From the NCBI RefSeq assembly GCF_028736035.1, contig NZ_CP117866.1, forward strand, positions 3,100,001 to 3,164,000: 64,000 nt of DNA. The letters are read 5' to 3'. The DNA comes from Streptomyces sp. T12 (GTDB lineage: Bacteria; Actinomycetota; Actinomycetes; Streptomycetales; Streptomycetaceae). Position numbers and translations under genes: made by a program. The notes beneath the pieces were generated by a model. That model searched no databases. It saw nothing but the letters and a program-made list of their open reading frames with translations, and was not told the DNA's origin. Below, in pieces: positions 56,301-63,905 of the stretch (the stretch's first letter is position 1; the number at the start of each line of letters is the position of its first letter).

Positions 56301-57997
56301 AGGCGGCCGGCCTGGACGAGCGGCCCGACGCCCGGGACGCCCTGGGACGCGCGGTGACCCAGCTGCTGTCCCGCGGGGATCTGGCCTCGCACCAGTACGA
56401 AGTGCTGACGCGCGACAACGGCTACGTGGTCCTGACCGAGCCGGACGCCTACGTCCTGCCCGTGCTGGTCGCGCTCCTGCGCAGCCTGCCGCAGGCCCTC
56501 GCGGGAGTCGAGGACCCGCCACGGTTCCGCGTGACGTTCTGGCACGCTCCCTGGTTCGGCGACTCCACCCGGCCCGTCGTGCCGCACGAGGTCCAGGCCG
56601 TGCTCGACGCCGCCGACGCGGACATCCTGGTCGTGCTCTCGCCCATCCTGTACGAGGAGTTCGCGGACAGCACCGCGACGCTGGGCCCGGCCCGATTCGA
56701 ACCGTTGCGCACGGGCCGAGGGCCCAGCGCGCCCATCGCCTGGTACAGCGCCCTGCACCTGCCGAACCGTGAGCCGGAGCAGGCGCACAGCCTCGTGCGC
56801 GGCCCGTTCACCACGCCCGATTCCGGGCGGCTCGGCACTCCCGACCCGGGCCGTACGGCCATCGTCCTCGCGTTGAGCGACGACCGGATGATCACCCTGC
56901 ACCCAGCCCACCCCCTCGCAACAGATCCGCCGCCGCGCACGCCGTACTACGAGGTCGACCTCACCGTCCACCGGGCCGGCACCACCGTCTCCCTCCCCGG
57001 TTCCGGTGGCGGCACTTTCCTCGCCACGGCCGAACTGTTCTGGCACGTCGAGGACCCGGCCGCCCTGGTACGCAGCGAGACCACCGACATCGCCGACCGC
57101 CTCCTCCGGCACCTCGCCACGGAGGCGAGCCGTATCACCCGCCGCTATCCGCTGCGCCGGGCGGGCGCGGCCCAGCACGCCGTACGTGCCGGGCTGCACA
57201 ACTGGCCGGTGCCGGGGCTGTCGGTGACGTGTGCGGTCCAGCTGGTGGGCGAGGGACAGCCCGGCCCCGCCCCGCAGCGGCCATCCGCCGGCACCTCACC
57301 GGCCCCGGCCGACCTCCTGCGCCTGTCCCAGTACGTCCTGCTCGGCTTCGAAGGCCCCCTGACCAGGCCGTTCTCCACCAAGGCCGCCCGCAGCGCCGCC
57401 CTCGACCTGCTTTCCCTGGTCGTCGACCACCGCGACCCGGAGGACGCACTGGCGGGCCGCCCGCTCACCGGCGACGGCGGGGGCCCCGTCCCGCTCCAGG
57501 AGGAGCTCGTGCACCCCTTGGACGTACTGCGCGCCTTCGCCGACAGCAGCATCGCCCCCCTCCTCCGCGACCGCCTCGACCACCTCGAGCTCCGGGCGGT
57601 CACGACGGCCCGCCCGACCCCGCACGCCGGTGACCTCGTCCTTGCCCTGCGCGACTCCGGTCGCCGCGTGGCCGTCGTCACGGACTTCAGCCAGCAGGCC
57701 GTTCACCGCCATCCCGGCTTCCGGGAACTCCCCCTGACGGCGGTCTTCGGCCGCCGCGGCCGACCGCTGATGCCCGATCCGGAGTGCCTTCGCCTCGCGC
57801 TGAACCACTTCAGCCGGTCCGCCACCGGCCTGCTGATCTCCTCCACCGCCGCCGAGGTCACCGCCGCCCGGCAGTTGGGCCTCCCCGTCATCGGCTACGC
57901 CGACTCCCCCGCCACCGAACGACGCCTCCGCAAGGCCGGCTGCGACGTGATCGTCGACTCCCTCCAGCCCATACTCGAAGCCACCCTGCCCTTGTGA
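53300..57997 (+). CDS. SAV_2336-type giant protein: vWA-like, pseudokinase, SARP/BTAD and HAD-like regions
   Basis: 1565 aa. A Pro-rich linker (residues about 60-130) precedes a SAV_2336-type vWA-like domain near 190-330: LRLNLVHDAGPTMPVW (Asp199; MIDAS Ser residues altered) and ITLIVSDCMGPQWRPG. A kinase fold at about 535-705 lacks a catalytic set: HRD reads LVRGQEGWDG, DFG reads SRF, and the glycine loop is GQRGPSQ, so it is a pseudokinase. Residues about 745-990 are a SARP-like winged helix plus BTAD. About 990-1170 is an unassigned, possibly cyclase-like fold. About 1340-1565 is HAD-like, with the nucleophile Asp replaced (LLGFEGPLT). It probably scaffolds the MoxR and protease partners. 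Confidence 0.8.
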   Translation: MGSDGWRSAVARLATVLAAATGAEASPDAGPTSRELAELLWLAEQLRGERENRTPGRAAPANDGRPKGTSGAPVDPTPTAPPPHSGPQDPEHPHRPPSPAPPPDGRIPLHLPEPSHPDAPGPRGGTPLLAPAPPMLPHPLALQRALRPLKRKVPSPRARLLDEHATADRIARLGAHPDVWFPVLRPAPDRWLRLNLVHDAGPTMPVWRPLVRELHTVLAQSGIFRTVTAHRATPDGRAHQVPALADGRTITLIVSDCMGPQWRPGPAGDRWYRTLRHWASRMPLAVVQPLPEHLWHTTALPAAPGLLTAPTAAAPSAALTFTPYDTHDSYDRAVPLPVLEPAPAWLANWAALIAAPGGGHAPGALAWLPPAPLPPTGPAPDIASLPAQDLVLRFRATASPEAFRIAGHLALANPSLPVMRLVQRALDRGPRPQHLAEIILSGMLTATPGPPGSYEFRPGVRQLLLRSLPRTARTRTREFLARVGGLIDEEAAIRPGEFRAQARGGDGSGGGGAAFATVRGETVRRLGGGAGGDLFAGRYLLLGQRGPSQRMWAAVDVWTDLPVVVHRYPVQAAPQERFLREARALAELRHPNVVRVLDFGVEGERPYLVAEFVDGVTLAELQLGSGPGVSFRVFAQLVADVVPALEALHQCGLVRGQEGWDGLLLRPDGSVVISRFALGEQSEGHDERSDFLMFGSLLRDLASNSPNSLRFQRMLAELARGENPVDAVRRLPRSTAFDWSLSGMEADRLRITLLGPLNIRRAGRFLTLPPPDAQALLCMLLLQQGRRVSLDILAKGLWEQPPSGSEAARRLREVTTELRQCLGPGTLAELSDGYALHLPGGRRSDYLDIHHCEELVADRTDDLAPEAQRSLVQDALSLFYGDPLDGVPGPAAKATRARLRALRLSLYTTRAELDLELRDFEEAATALTALIRDHPDREDFRRLHILALKGIGRVAEAMEAYESYAEFRQRQHADPVDPALQELYLELRAAPGRERPTIVFEAAGLDERPDARDALGRAVTQLLSRGDLASHQYEVLTRDNGYVVLTEPDAYVLPVLVALLRSLPQALAGVEDPPRFRVTFWHAPWFGDSTRPVVPHEVQAVLDAADADILVVLSPILYEEFADSTATLGPARFEPLRTGRGPSAPIAWYSALHLPNREPEQAHSLVRGPFTTPDSGRLGTPDPGRTAIVLALSDDRMITLHPAHPLATDPPPRTPYYEVDLTVHRAGTTVSLPGSGGGTFLATAELFWHVEDPAALVRSETTDIADRLLRHLATEASRITRRYPLRRAGAAQHAVRAGLHNWPVPGLSVTCAVQLVGEGQPGPAPQRPSAGTSPAPADLLRLSQYVLLGFEGPLTRPFSTKAARSAALDLLSLVVDHRDPEDALAGRPLTGDGGGPVPLQEELVHPLDVLRAFADSSIAPLLRDRLDHLELRAVTTARPTPHAGDLVLALRDSGRRVAVVTDFSQQAVHRHPGFRELPLTAVFGRRGRPLMPDPECLRLALNHFSRSATGLLISSTAAEVTAARQLGLPVIGYADSPATERRLRKAGCDVIVDSLQPILEATLPL

Positions 57998-58209
57998 TCC
58001 GACACGCCGCCTGACTCCCCATCAGAAACAAAACCCCCATTCAGCGGCACCCCACCCGGCCCCCTCCAAAGGGCGCCCCCCTCCCGGCCGCCCGCACGAT
58101 GCGAGGGAGGCCGCCACACACGCCGGCCCCGCACACAACGACCGACACCCCAAGCGAGGCCCGCCACCCACCCGGCGGACCCATGGTCTGCGCTCTCGGG
58201 AGGACCCCC
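57998..58209. other. Intergenic, upstream of mbl
   Basis: About 212 bp, C-rich, with no hairpin stronger than background that I can see. It holds the mbl promoter; GGGAGGA lies 5 nt before the mbl ATG. Confidence 0.4.
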
Positions 58210-59244
58210 ATGACCGCCACTCTGGAGCAGCTGCGCCGCTGCCACTTCGCCGTCGACCTGGGGGCGGCCAGGACCCGCGTCTATGTGAAGGGCGCCGGAC
58301 TCGTCGTCGACCAGCCCTCCGCCGCCGCCGTCAACACCCGGACCGGTGCCCTCATCGCGGTCGGTGAGTTCGCGGAGCGGATGACCGGCCGCACCCCGGA
58401 CTACATCCGCGTCGTACGGCCCGTCTCCGGTGGCACCGTCGTCGACATCGAGATGGCACAGCGCATGCTGCGGCAGCTCCTCGGCGACAAGATGCGCCGC
58501 ACCCTGCGCCGCAAGCCGTTCCTGCGCGCCGCGGTCTGCACTCCGCACAACGCCGATCCGCTCGCCCAGCGCGCCGCCATCGAGACCCTCGTCGGGCTCG
58601 GCACACGGCGTGTGGAGCTCGTGGACACGCTCATCGCCGCCGCCGTGGGCTGCGGACTGCCCGTGGAGCAGCCCGAGGCCAGCATGATCATGGTGTGCGG
58701 GGCGGCCGCGACCGAGGTCGCCGTGCTCTCCCTCGGCAACATCGTCACCGCCGAACGCGTCCGGGTCGGCGGCGAGGCCGTCGACCACGCCATCGTGCAG
58801 CACCTGCGGCACGAGCACGAGCTCATGCTGCCCAGCCAGAGCGTACGGCCCCTGCAGCTGGCCCTGTCCGGGAACGGGCTCACGCCCCACGGCCCGGCCT
58901 CCACCGAGATCCACGGCCGCGACGTCTGCACCGGCCTCGCCCGCAGCGTCCAGGTCGACACCGCCGCCGTACGGCACGCCATCCAGACCCCGCTCACCGT
59001 CGTCCTCGACAGCATCGGCAAGGTGCTGCGCGACTGCCCGCCCGATCTGGTCGCCGACCTCGCCGACCGCGGGATCATGATGGTCGGCGGCAGTGCGCTG
59101 CTGCCCGGGTTCGACCAGATGCTGCGGCAGGCCACGCGTATGCCCGTGCACATCGCCGAGCGGCCCGACATCTGCGCCGTGCAGGGCCTGGGCACCATGC
59201 TGGAGGGCAGGATCGAGCCGATGGAGCTGGACCCGGCCGCCTGA
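58210..59244 (+). CDS. mbl: MreB-like actin-family protein Mbl
   Basis: 344 aa, actin/MreB fold. Visible nucleotide-binding pieces are FAVDLGAARTRVYVKGAG (phosphate 1), the SAAAVNTRTG and VRPVSGGTVVDIEMAQ regions, VELVDTLIAAAVGCGLPV, and IMMVGGSALLPGFDQML (adenosine motif). The phosphate 2 loop usually DIGGGT reads MVCGAAATEVAVLSL, so nucleotide hydrolysis may be altered. In Streptomyces, Mbl acts with MreB in spore-wall assembly. From memory the S. coelicolor orthologue is SCO2451. Unlike mreB it is not in an mre operon here. Confidence 0.85.
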   Translation: MTATLEQLRRCHFAVDLGAARTRVYVKGAGLVVDQPSAAAVNTRTGALIAVGEFAERMTGRTPDYIRVVRPVSGGTVVDIEMAQRMLRQLLGDKMRRTLRRKPFLRAAVCTPHNADPLAQRAAIETLVGLGTRRVELVDTLIAAAVGCGLPVEQPEASMIMVCGAAATEVAVLSLGNIVTAERVRVGGEAVDHAIVQHLRHEHELMLPSQSVRPLQLALSGNGLTPHGPASTEIHGRDVCTGLARSVQVDTAAVRHAIQTPLTVVLDSIGKVLRDCPPDLVADLADRGIMMVGGSALLPGFDQMLRQATRMPVHIAERPDICAVQGLGTMLEGRIEPMELDPAA

Positions 59245-59280
59245 GGCGCCGGGCACGCCTACAGCGCCACTGCGGCCGGT

Positions 59281-59304
59281 GTCAGCGCGTCAGCGCGTCA
59301 GCGC
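59281..59304. repeat. Three 8-bp tandem units at the lipoprotein stop codon
   Basis: GTCAGCGC occurs three times head to tail. The stop codon of the lipoprotein gene (TGA, 59292-59290) lies in the middle unit. It resembles the stop-spanning repeat at 25481-25543. Confidence 0.7.
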
Positions 59305-60654
59305 GGCGATCTCCTCCACCAGGCTCGGCGCCAGCTGTCCGGCCGCCGTCATGTCCTTGCGGTCTGCGGCCTCGCGGGCCGCGCGCAGGTCGGCCGTGAC
59401 CGCGGCCGCCTCGGCCCGGGGCGCTTCGCCCTTCAGCCGCTCCCAGACGAGTTCGAGGCTGGTGACGTCACCCGCGACAGCTCCCTCGTCGCCGGCCCTC
59501 GCGTCGATCCCCAGCTGCCGCGCCCACAGGTCGAACCGGTCCAGGTCCACCGTGCGCACCGGCTCATGACGCAGCCGCAGGTCCGACGTGTTCTGCGCCA
59601 CCCGCAGGGCGGCGCCCTGCATCTTCTCCTCGTCCTTCGCGCTCGCGGCCTCGTCGAGCGTGTCGAGGTCGCGCGTCATCTGCGCGTGAAGCAGCTCGGG
59701 TACGGCGTCGGAGTCGCGGTACGCCGTCCACGCGTCCTGCACCGCGCCCAGGTCGGCCTCGGTGACCTGGCCGTCCTGCGCGGCCTGCGCCGCCCGGTCG
59801 AGTTCACCCAACTCCCCTGGCAGCGGCCCCTGTTGGGCGTCGGTGGGCACGGCGAGCGACACCGCCTCCAGGTCACCGCCGTCGTTTCCGGTGGAGAACT
59901 CGCCGTAGCCGGGAGCGAAGGTCTTGTCCTCGGTCGAGCCGTCCATGTGCAGTTCGCGCACGGTGATCGCGCCCTTGACCTTCCCGTACGGCCCGTCGAC
60001 GGTCCGGTCGACCTCCTGCACCGTGACCTCCTCGAAGACGACGCCGGGAAGGTTCTCCGGCCGGTAGACGTCTCCCTTCTCCGGCTGCGCGGGCATGATC
60101 ATCGCGGCGGGCGCGTCGTCGCGGCCCGCCTGCCAGGTGCCCTCCGTGTCCGCGACCACGCCGTCCTCGTAGTTGAAGACGTCCTCGCCGAGGTACCAGA
60201 CGGAACCGTCGTCGGCCTGGGCGTACCAGTCGAGGGCGACCTCCTGGATGCGGCCGTCGGCGAAGGCGACGTACTGCTGGGTCAGGGCCTGGACGGTCCT
60301 GCCGTCGAACTCGATGGTCTTGGTGCCGGGCAGCAGGCTGACCTCGGTGCGGAAGGCCTCGTCGTCCACCTGGCCGCCCATGACGACCTGGTCGACCTCG
60401 CTGGTGGGGTGCAGGGGGTTGGTGATCCGGGTCGGGTGCGTGAACGTCGGTTCGGCCAGGTCGACGCGCTGGCTCTCGGGCGCGAGCGGCAGACAGTCCT
60501 TGCCCGTCCTGCCGGTCTCCTCGTCGACGACGTGCACACAGTCGCCGGCGCCCGTCCGCTCCGATCCGCCGGCGCTCCCGGAGCAGGCGCCGGCCATCAG
60601 CACGGCGGCACCCACGACGGCCCCCGGCCACAGCATCCTGCGATGGGTGTTCAT
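59290..60654 (-). CDS. Putative lipoprotein beside a two-component system
   Basis: 454 aa. The signal (MNTHRRMLWPGAVVGAAVLMAGAC) ends in a Cys that fits a lipobox, though the -3 residue is Ala rather than Leu. The central domain has TFTHPTRITNPLHPTS, TKTIEFDGRTVQALTQQYVAFADGRIQEVALDWYAQADDGSVWYLGEDVFNYE, a pattern seen in other actinobacterial lipoproteins. The C-terminal 150 residues are helical. GAGGAGG precedes the ATG. It lies 121 bp downstream of the histidine kinase and may be its output or its sensor partner. Confidence 0.8.
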   Translation of the reverse strand: MNTHRRMLWPGAVVGAAVLMAGACSGSAGGSERTGAGDCVHVVDEETGRTGKDCLPLAPESQRVDLAEPTFTHPTRITNPLHPTSEVDQVVMGGQVDDEAFRTEVSLLPGTKTIEFDGRTVQALTQQYVAFADGRIQEVALDWYAQADDGSVWYLGEDVFNYEDGVVADTEGTWQAGRDDAPAAMIMPAQPEKGDVYRPENLPGVVFEEVTVQEVDRTVDGPYGKVKGAITVRELHMDGSTEDKTFAPGYGEFSTGNDGGDLEAVSLAVPTDAQQGPLPGELGELDRAAQAAQDGQVTEADLGAVQDAWTAYRDSDAVPELLHAQMTRDLDTLDEAASAKDEEKMQGAALRVAQNTSDLRLRHEPVRTVDLDRFDLWARQLGIDARAGDEGAVAGDVTSLELVWERLKGEAPRAEAAAVTADLRAAREAADRKDMTAAGQLAPSLVEEIAALTR

Positions 60655-60775
60655 GGCGGCCTCCTCGATGCGGGTCCGATGCACCGAGGGTCCCTCTCAG
60701 CCGCTGAACGTCCCCTGAACGCAGCTGAACTCCGTGTCAGAAAGCGAGGCGGGGCGGGATCGTACGAGAACCGAG

Positions 60776-62020
60776 TCACTCCCCCGCCGACGGCAACGTC
60801 ACCGTGAACCGCGCCCCGCCCAGCCCCTCGGCCACCCCCGCCTCCACCCTCCCCCGGTGCGCCCCCGCCACCTCCGCGACGATCGCGAGGCCCAGCCCGG
60901 CGCCGCCCGCCCCGCGCGCACGGGACTCGTCCAGCCGTACGAAGCGGTCGAAGACCCGCCCCCGTTCGGCGGCCGGAATGCCAGGGCCGTCGTCCTGCAC
61001 CACCAGCCGCACCCACCCGTCCCCCGCGTCCGTCAGCGCGAACGCCACCCGCGTGCGGGCGTGCCGCGCGGCGTTCTCGCCGAGGTTGCGCACCAGGCGC
61101 CGTAGCGCCTCCGCGTCGCCGGTCACCCGGGCCGCGCCCACCGCCGTGCTGTCGACGCGCAGGCCGGGCGAGGCCGAGCGCAGCCGCCGTACCTCCGCCA
61201 GGACCAGGTCGTCGAGGTCGACGGGACGCGGCCCGCCCCGCAGCAGGGCGCTCTCGTCGGCGCGGGCGAGCAGCAGCAGGTCGTCGACGAGGCGCTGCAT
61301 GCGTACGGCCTCGTCGAGCACCGTCCCGGCCAGGGAACCGGCGTCGGCCCGCTCGGGGTGGGCGAGAGCGACCTCGGCGTGCTGGCGGACGGTGGCGACG
61401 GGTGAGCGCAGTTCGTGCGAGGCGTCGGAGACGAAGCGGCGCTGCGCGGCCTCGGAGCGCGCCACGCGGCGCAGGGCGCGGCCGACGGCCGCCCAGGTCG
61501 CGGCGGCCGCGAGGACGAGCAGCACGGGCAGGCCGATGAGCAGCAGCCAGGTGACCGTGTCCGTGGCCTCGGCGACTTTGGAGGCGTCCCGTCCGTCGAG
61601 GACGACCAGTTCGCGGCCGGGCTCCTTGGCGCCGACCGCCACCACCAGGAAGGGGTCGTCGTCGAGCGGGGTGTCGACGGAGGTGCTCTCGCCGGGGTCC
61701 AGCCGGGCCAGCGCGGGCTGTCCCTCGACGTTCTCGCTGGCCGCGACGACCGTGCCGTCCGCGGCGACGACCTGGAGGAACTCCTCGTCGGGCGCGGACA
61801 CGGTCGGCGCGGGCACCCCGCGTCCCGCCTCGATGACCCGGGCGACGTCCGAGGCCCGCGCCCGGGCGGCGTCCCGCACATCGCCGCTGAGTTCGGTGCG
61901 CAGCCCCACGACGAGCCCGACACCGGCGGCGACCAGGGCGAGCGCGACGGCGAGCACGACGACGACCGTGGCCCGGACCCGTACGACCCGCAGCCGACGC
62001 TCGTACCGCTCACCAGTCAT
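60776..62020 (-). CDS. Sensor histidine kinase
   Basis: 414 aa. Two membrane helices (about residues 13-37 and 148-172) bracket a 110-residue extracellular sensor. A HAMP-like linker leads to the HisKA box DASHELRSPVATVRQHAEV with phosphoacceptor His202. HATPase motifs follow: N-box RNLGENAARHA, G1 VQDDGPGIP, F FDRFVRLD and G2 GGAGLGLAIV. It phosphorylates the response regulator encoded just upstream. Signal unknown. Confidence 0.93.
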   Translation of the reverse strand: MTGERYERRLRVVRVRATVVVVLAVALALVAAGVGLVVGLRTELSGDVRDAARARASDVARVIEAGRGVPAPTVSAPDEEFLQVVAADGTVVAASENVEGQPALARLDPGESTSVDTPLDDDPFLVVAVGAKEPGRELVVLDGRDASKVAEATDTVTWLLLIGLPVLLVLAAAATWAAVGRALRRVARSEAAQRRFVSDASHELRSPVATVRQHAEVALAHPERADAGSLAGTVLDEAVRMQRLVDDLLLLARADESALLRGGPRPVDLDDLVLAEVRRLRSASPGLRVDSTAVGAARVTGDAEALRRLVRNLGENAARHARTRVAFALTDAGDGWVRLVVQDDGPGIPAAERGRVFDRFVRLDESRARGAGGAGLGLAIVAEVAGAHRGRVEAGVAEGLGGARFTVTLPSAGE

Positions 62021-62048
62021 CGGGCGTCAGTCACCTCACCCGTCCACC

Positions 62049-62726
62049 TCACCGGTCATCGGGCACCAGCCGATACCCGTGCCCCCGCAGGGTCAGCAGC
62101 GACTGCCGCCCGAAGGGCCGGTCGACCTTGTTGCGCAGCCGCCGTACATACACCTCGACGATGTTCGGATCGCCCTCGAAGTCGTCGCCCCACACGTGGT
62201 CGAGGATGGTCCGCTTGGACACCGCCTCCCCGGCCCGCCGCAGCAGGAACTCCAGCAACGCGAACTCCCGCGCGGTGACCTCGATGTCGCGTCCGGCCCG
62301 GCTGACCGTCCGGGCCGCCGGGTCGAGCCGCAGATCACCCGCGGCGAGCACGACGGGCCGCTCCCGCGCCTCGCGCCGCAGCAGCGCCCGCAGCCGGGCC
62401 AGGAGTACGGCATAGGAGACGGGCTTGGTCAGATAGTCGTCGGCGCCGGTGTCGAGGCCCTCGATCTCGTCCCACTCGCCCTCCTTGGCGGTGAGCATGA
62501 GGATCGGCGTCCAGTCGCACTCGGCGCGCAGCGCCCGGCAGACGCGGTAGCCGTTGAGCTTCGGCAGCATGACGTCGAGGACGATCGCGTCGTACGTGTT
62601 CTCGCGGGCCAGCCACAGCCCGTCCACCCCGTCGAGCGCGACGTCGACGGCGAAGCCCTCGGCCTCCAGCCCGTCCCGGAGCCCCGCCGCGAACCGCTCC
62701 TCGTCCTCGACGACCAGCACCCGCAT
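62049..62726 (-). CDS. OmpR/PhoB-type response regulator
   Basis: 225 aa. Receiver domain: acidic pocket VVEDEE, phosphoacceptor Asp51 in IVLDVMLPKLNGYRV, Thr in LMLTAKEGEWD and Lys in YLTKPVSY. The winged helix follows from about residue 128 (RDIEVTAREFALLEFLLRRAGEAVSKRTILDHVWGDDFEGDPNIVEVYVRRLRNKVDR). It starts the operon regulator-kinase-(lipoprotein) with a 28-bp gap before the kinase gene. Confidence 0.94.
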   Translation of the reverse strand: MRVLVVEDEERFAAGLRDGLEAEGFAVDVALDGVDGLWLARENTYDAIVLDVMLPKLNGYRVCRALRAECDWTPILMLTAKEGEWDEIEGLDTGADDYLTKPVSYAVLLARLRALLRREARERPVVLAAGDLRLDPAARTVSRAGRDIEVTAREFALLEFLLRRAGEAVSKRTILDHVWGDDFEGDPNIVEVYVRRLRNKVDRPFGRQSLLTLRGHGYRLVPDDR

Positions 62727-62797
62727 GCCCTCACGCTACGTCGGTGAGGGCGGACGGGCTCGATGTCGGTGCGGACGGGCTGGGCCGCGGGCCGGTG

Positions 62798-62911
62798 TCA
62801 GTACGGCAGGATCCGCCCCGAGGGCGTGCGGCGGTCGATCTCGCCCCTGGTGTCGCGGGGAGCGGCCGGCCGACGGGTGACGCGAACGCGGACGTGGGTC
62901 TGGCGGTTCAT
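62798..62911 (-). CDS. Small basic protein (37 aa)
   Basis: MNRQTHVRVRVTRRPAAP followed by a basic tail ending GRILPY. An exceptionally good ribosome site (GAGGAGGG) lies 6 nt before the ATG, which is why I call it despite its size. No membrane segment or family is seen. It is upstream of the two-component operon on the same strand. Confidence 0.55.
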   Translation of the reverse strand: MNRQTHVRVRVTRRPAAPRDTRGEIDRRTPSGRILPY

Positions 62912-63203
62912 GGCGCCCTCCTCGTACCTCGGGTCCGTTGCGACCAGCCTTCTCTGCGCAACCTTTCGGCACATCGTGCCCACGGAGACACTTGTCATGC
63001 CTCCGCGGCAGGAGCGGATGTGTGCCGGGCTGCTTCCCGGGGAGGAGGGCGCGCCCCGGGTCAGCTCGGGGTGGATCGCCGTGCGCCGTCGGGCGACCGG
63101 CGCCTCCGGGGGCGCAGGGGCCCGGACGCGGTCTTCGCCCCGCGCGGTATCTGCTGCTTGAACGCGGCCAGGGCTATGTCGCTGTCCGGCGGCACGACGG
63201 CCA

Positions 63204-63865
63204 TCATGCGGCGGCGTTGGTGCCGTCGGGCAGCCTCACCCACAGCTCGAAGTCGTCGAACCGGAAGTAGTCCGCGGCCTTGACCGGCCAGGGGTAGTGG
63301 TGCTCACCCGCCGCCTTGGGCAGGACTCCCGAGTGGTCGGGGGTGCTGAGCGGCACGCACGCGTTGAAGAGGGAGTCGGTCCACGCCTCGACGCCGTCGG
63401 CGTCCTCGATCGGCGTGTCGAGCAGCTTGCGGGCCCGCTTGTAGCCCAGGTCGTCCAGGGCGTCCAGCGTGTCCGGAAAGGCCGTGATCAGGTCGGCGGC
63501 CTCCCGCCGCAGCCGGTCGACCTTCGCGGGGTCGGCGCAGAACTGCGCACTCCACTCGATGCCGACCCGGGCCCGGTACATCCGCCAGCCGTCGGCCGCC
63601 TTCACCCACAGGCTGCCGCCGATGGGGGTCCCCCCACGCCCTTAAGGCAGTGGGGGAGCATCTCCCAGGGGCCCGGCCCGTACGGCGGCTCGCCCCCGTC
63701 GGCCTCCATCTCCTCAAGGATCTTGATCGCCGTCTTCCGTGCGGCGACGAAGTGGGCGGACCTGGTGCGCGGCGGGTGCTTGACGACCCGTATCTCCCAG
63801 GGGTGGTCTTCCTGGCCCCGAGGGCGTCGACTCGCGCTGGACCCGGCCCGGGAACAGGCGCACGC
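63204..63865 (-). pseudogene. DUF6424-like gene disrupted by an interspersed repeat
   Basis: The upstream frame (from about 63865) reads QEDHPWEIRVVKHPPRTRSA and RKTAIKILEEMEADGGEPPYGPGPWEM. The downstream frame (63620-63204) continues GGSLWVKAADGWRMYRARVG, IEWSAQFCADPAKVDRL and on to the stop. The two halves are joined by a 38-bp hairpin repeat (63621-63658) that shifts the frame. An in-frame GTG at 63605 could make a truncated 133-aa product. The 5' end also lacks a start in the correct frame, so it is decayed at two places. Confidence 0.75.
63621..63658 (-). repeat. Interspersed hairpin repeat, copy 2 (38 bp, disrupts a gene)
   Basis: On the minus strand it reads CTCCCCCACT, then a variable centre GCCTTAAGGGCGT, then GGGGGGACCCCCATC. 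The arms match the copy at 13981-14022 exactly; the centre differs. At 38 bp it is not a multiple of three and breaks the DUF6424-like frame. Confidence 0.8.
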
Positions 63866-63905
63866 TCATCAGTAGGGTTCCCGACCCCGTACGGAAGTGA
63901 TCTCG

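Noticed and set aside
55517..57199. A 560-codon frame antisense to the giant SAV_2336-type protein
   Set aside because: No motifs and no start signal; the sense frame is continuous and carries domain signatures.
58192..58212. GGAGGACCCCCATG before mbl as a third copy of the hairpin repeat
   Set aside because: Only the GGACCCCCAT part matches; the opposite arm is absent and the GGGAGGA is simply the ribosome site.
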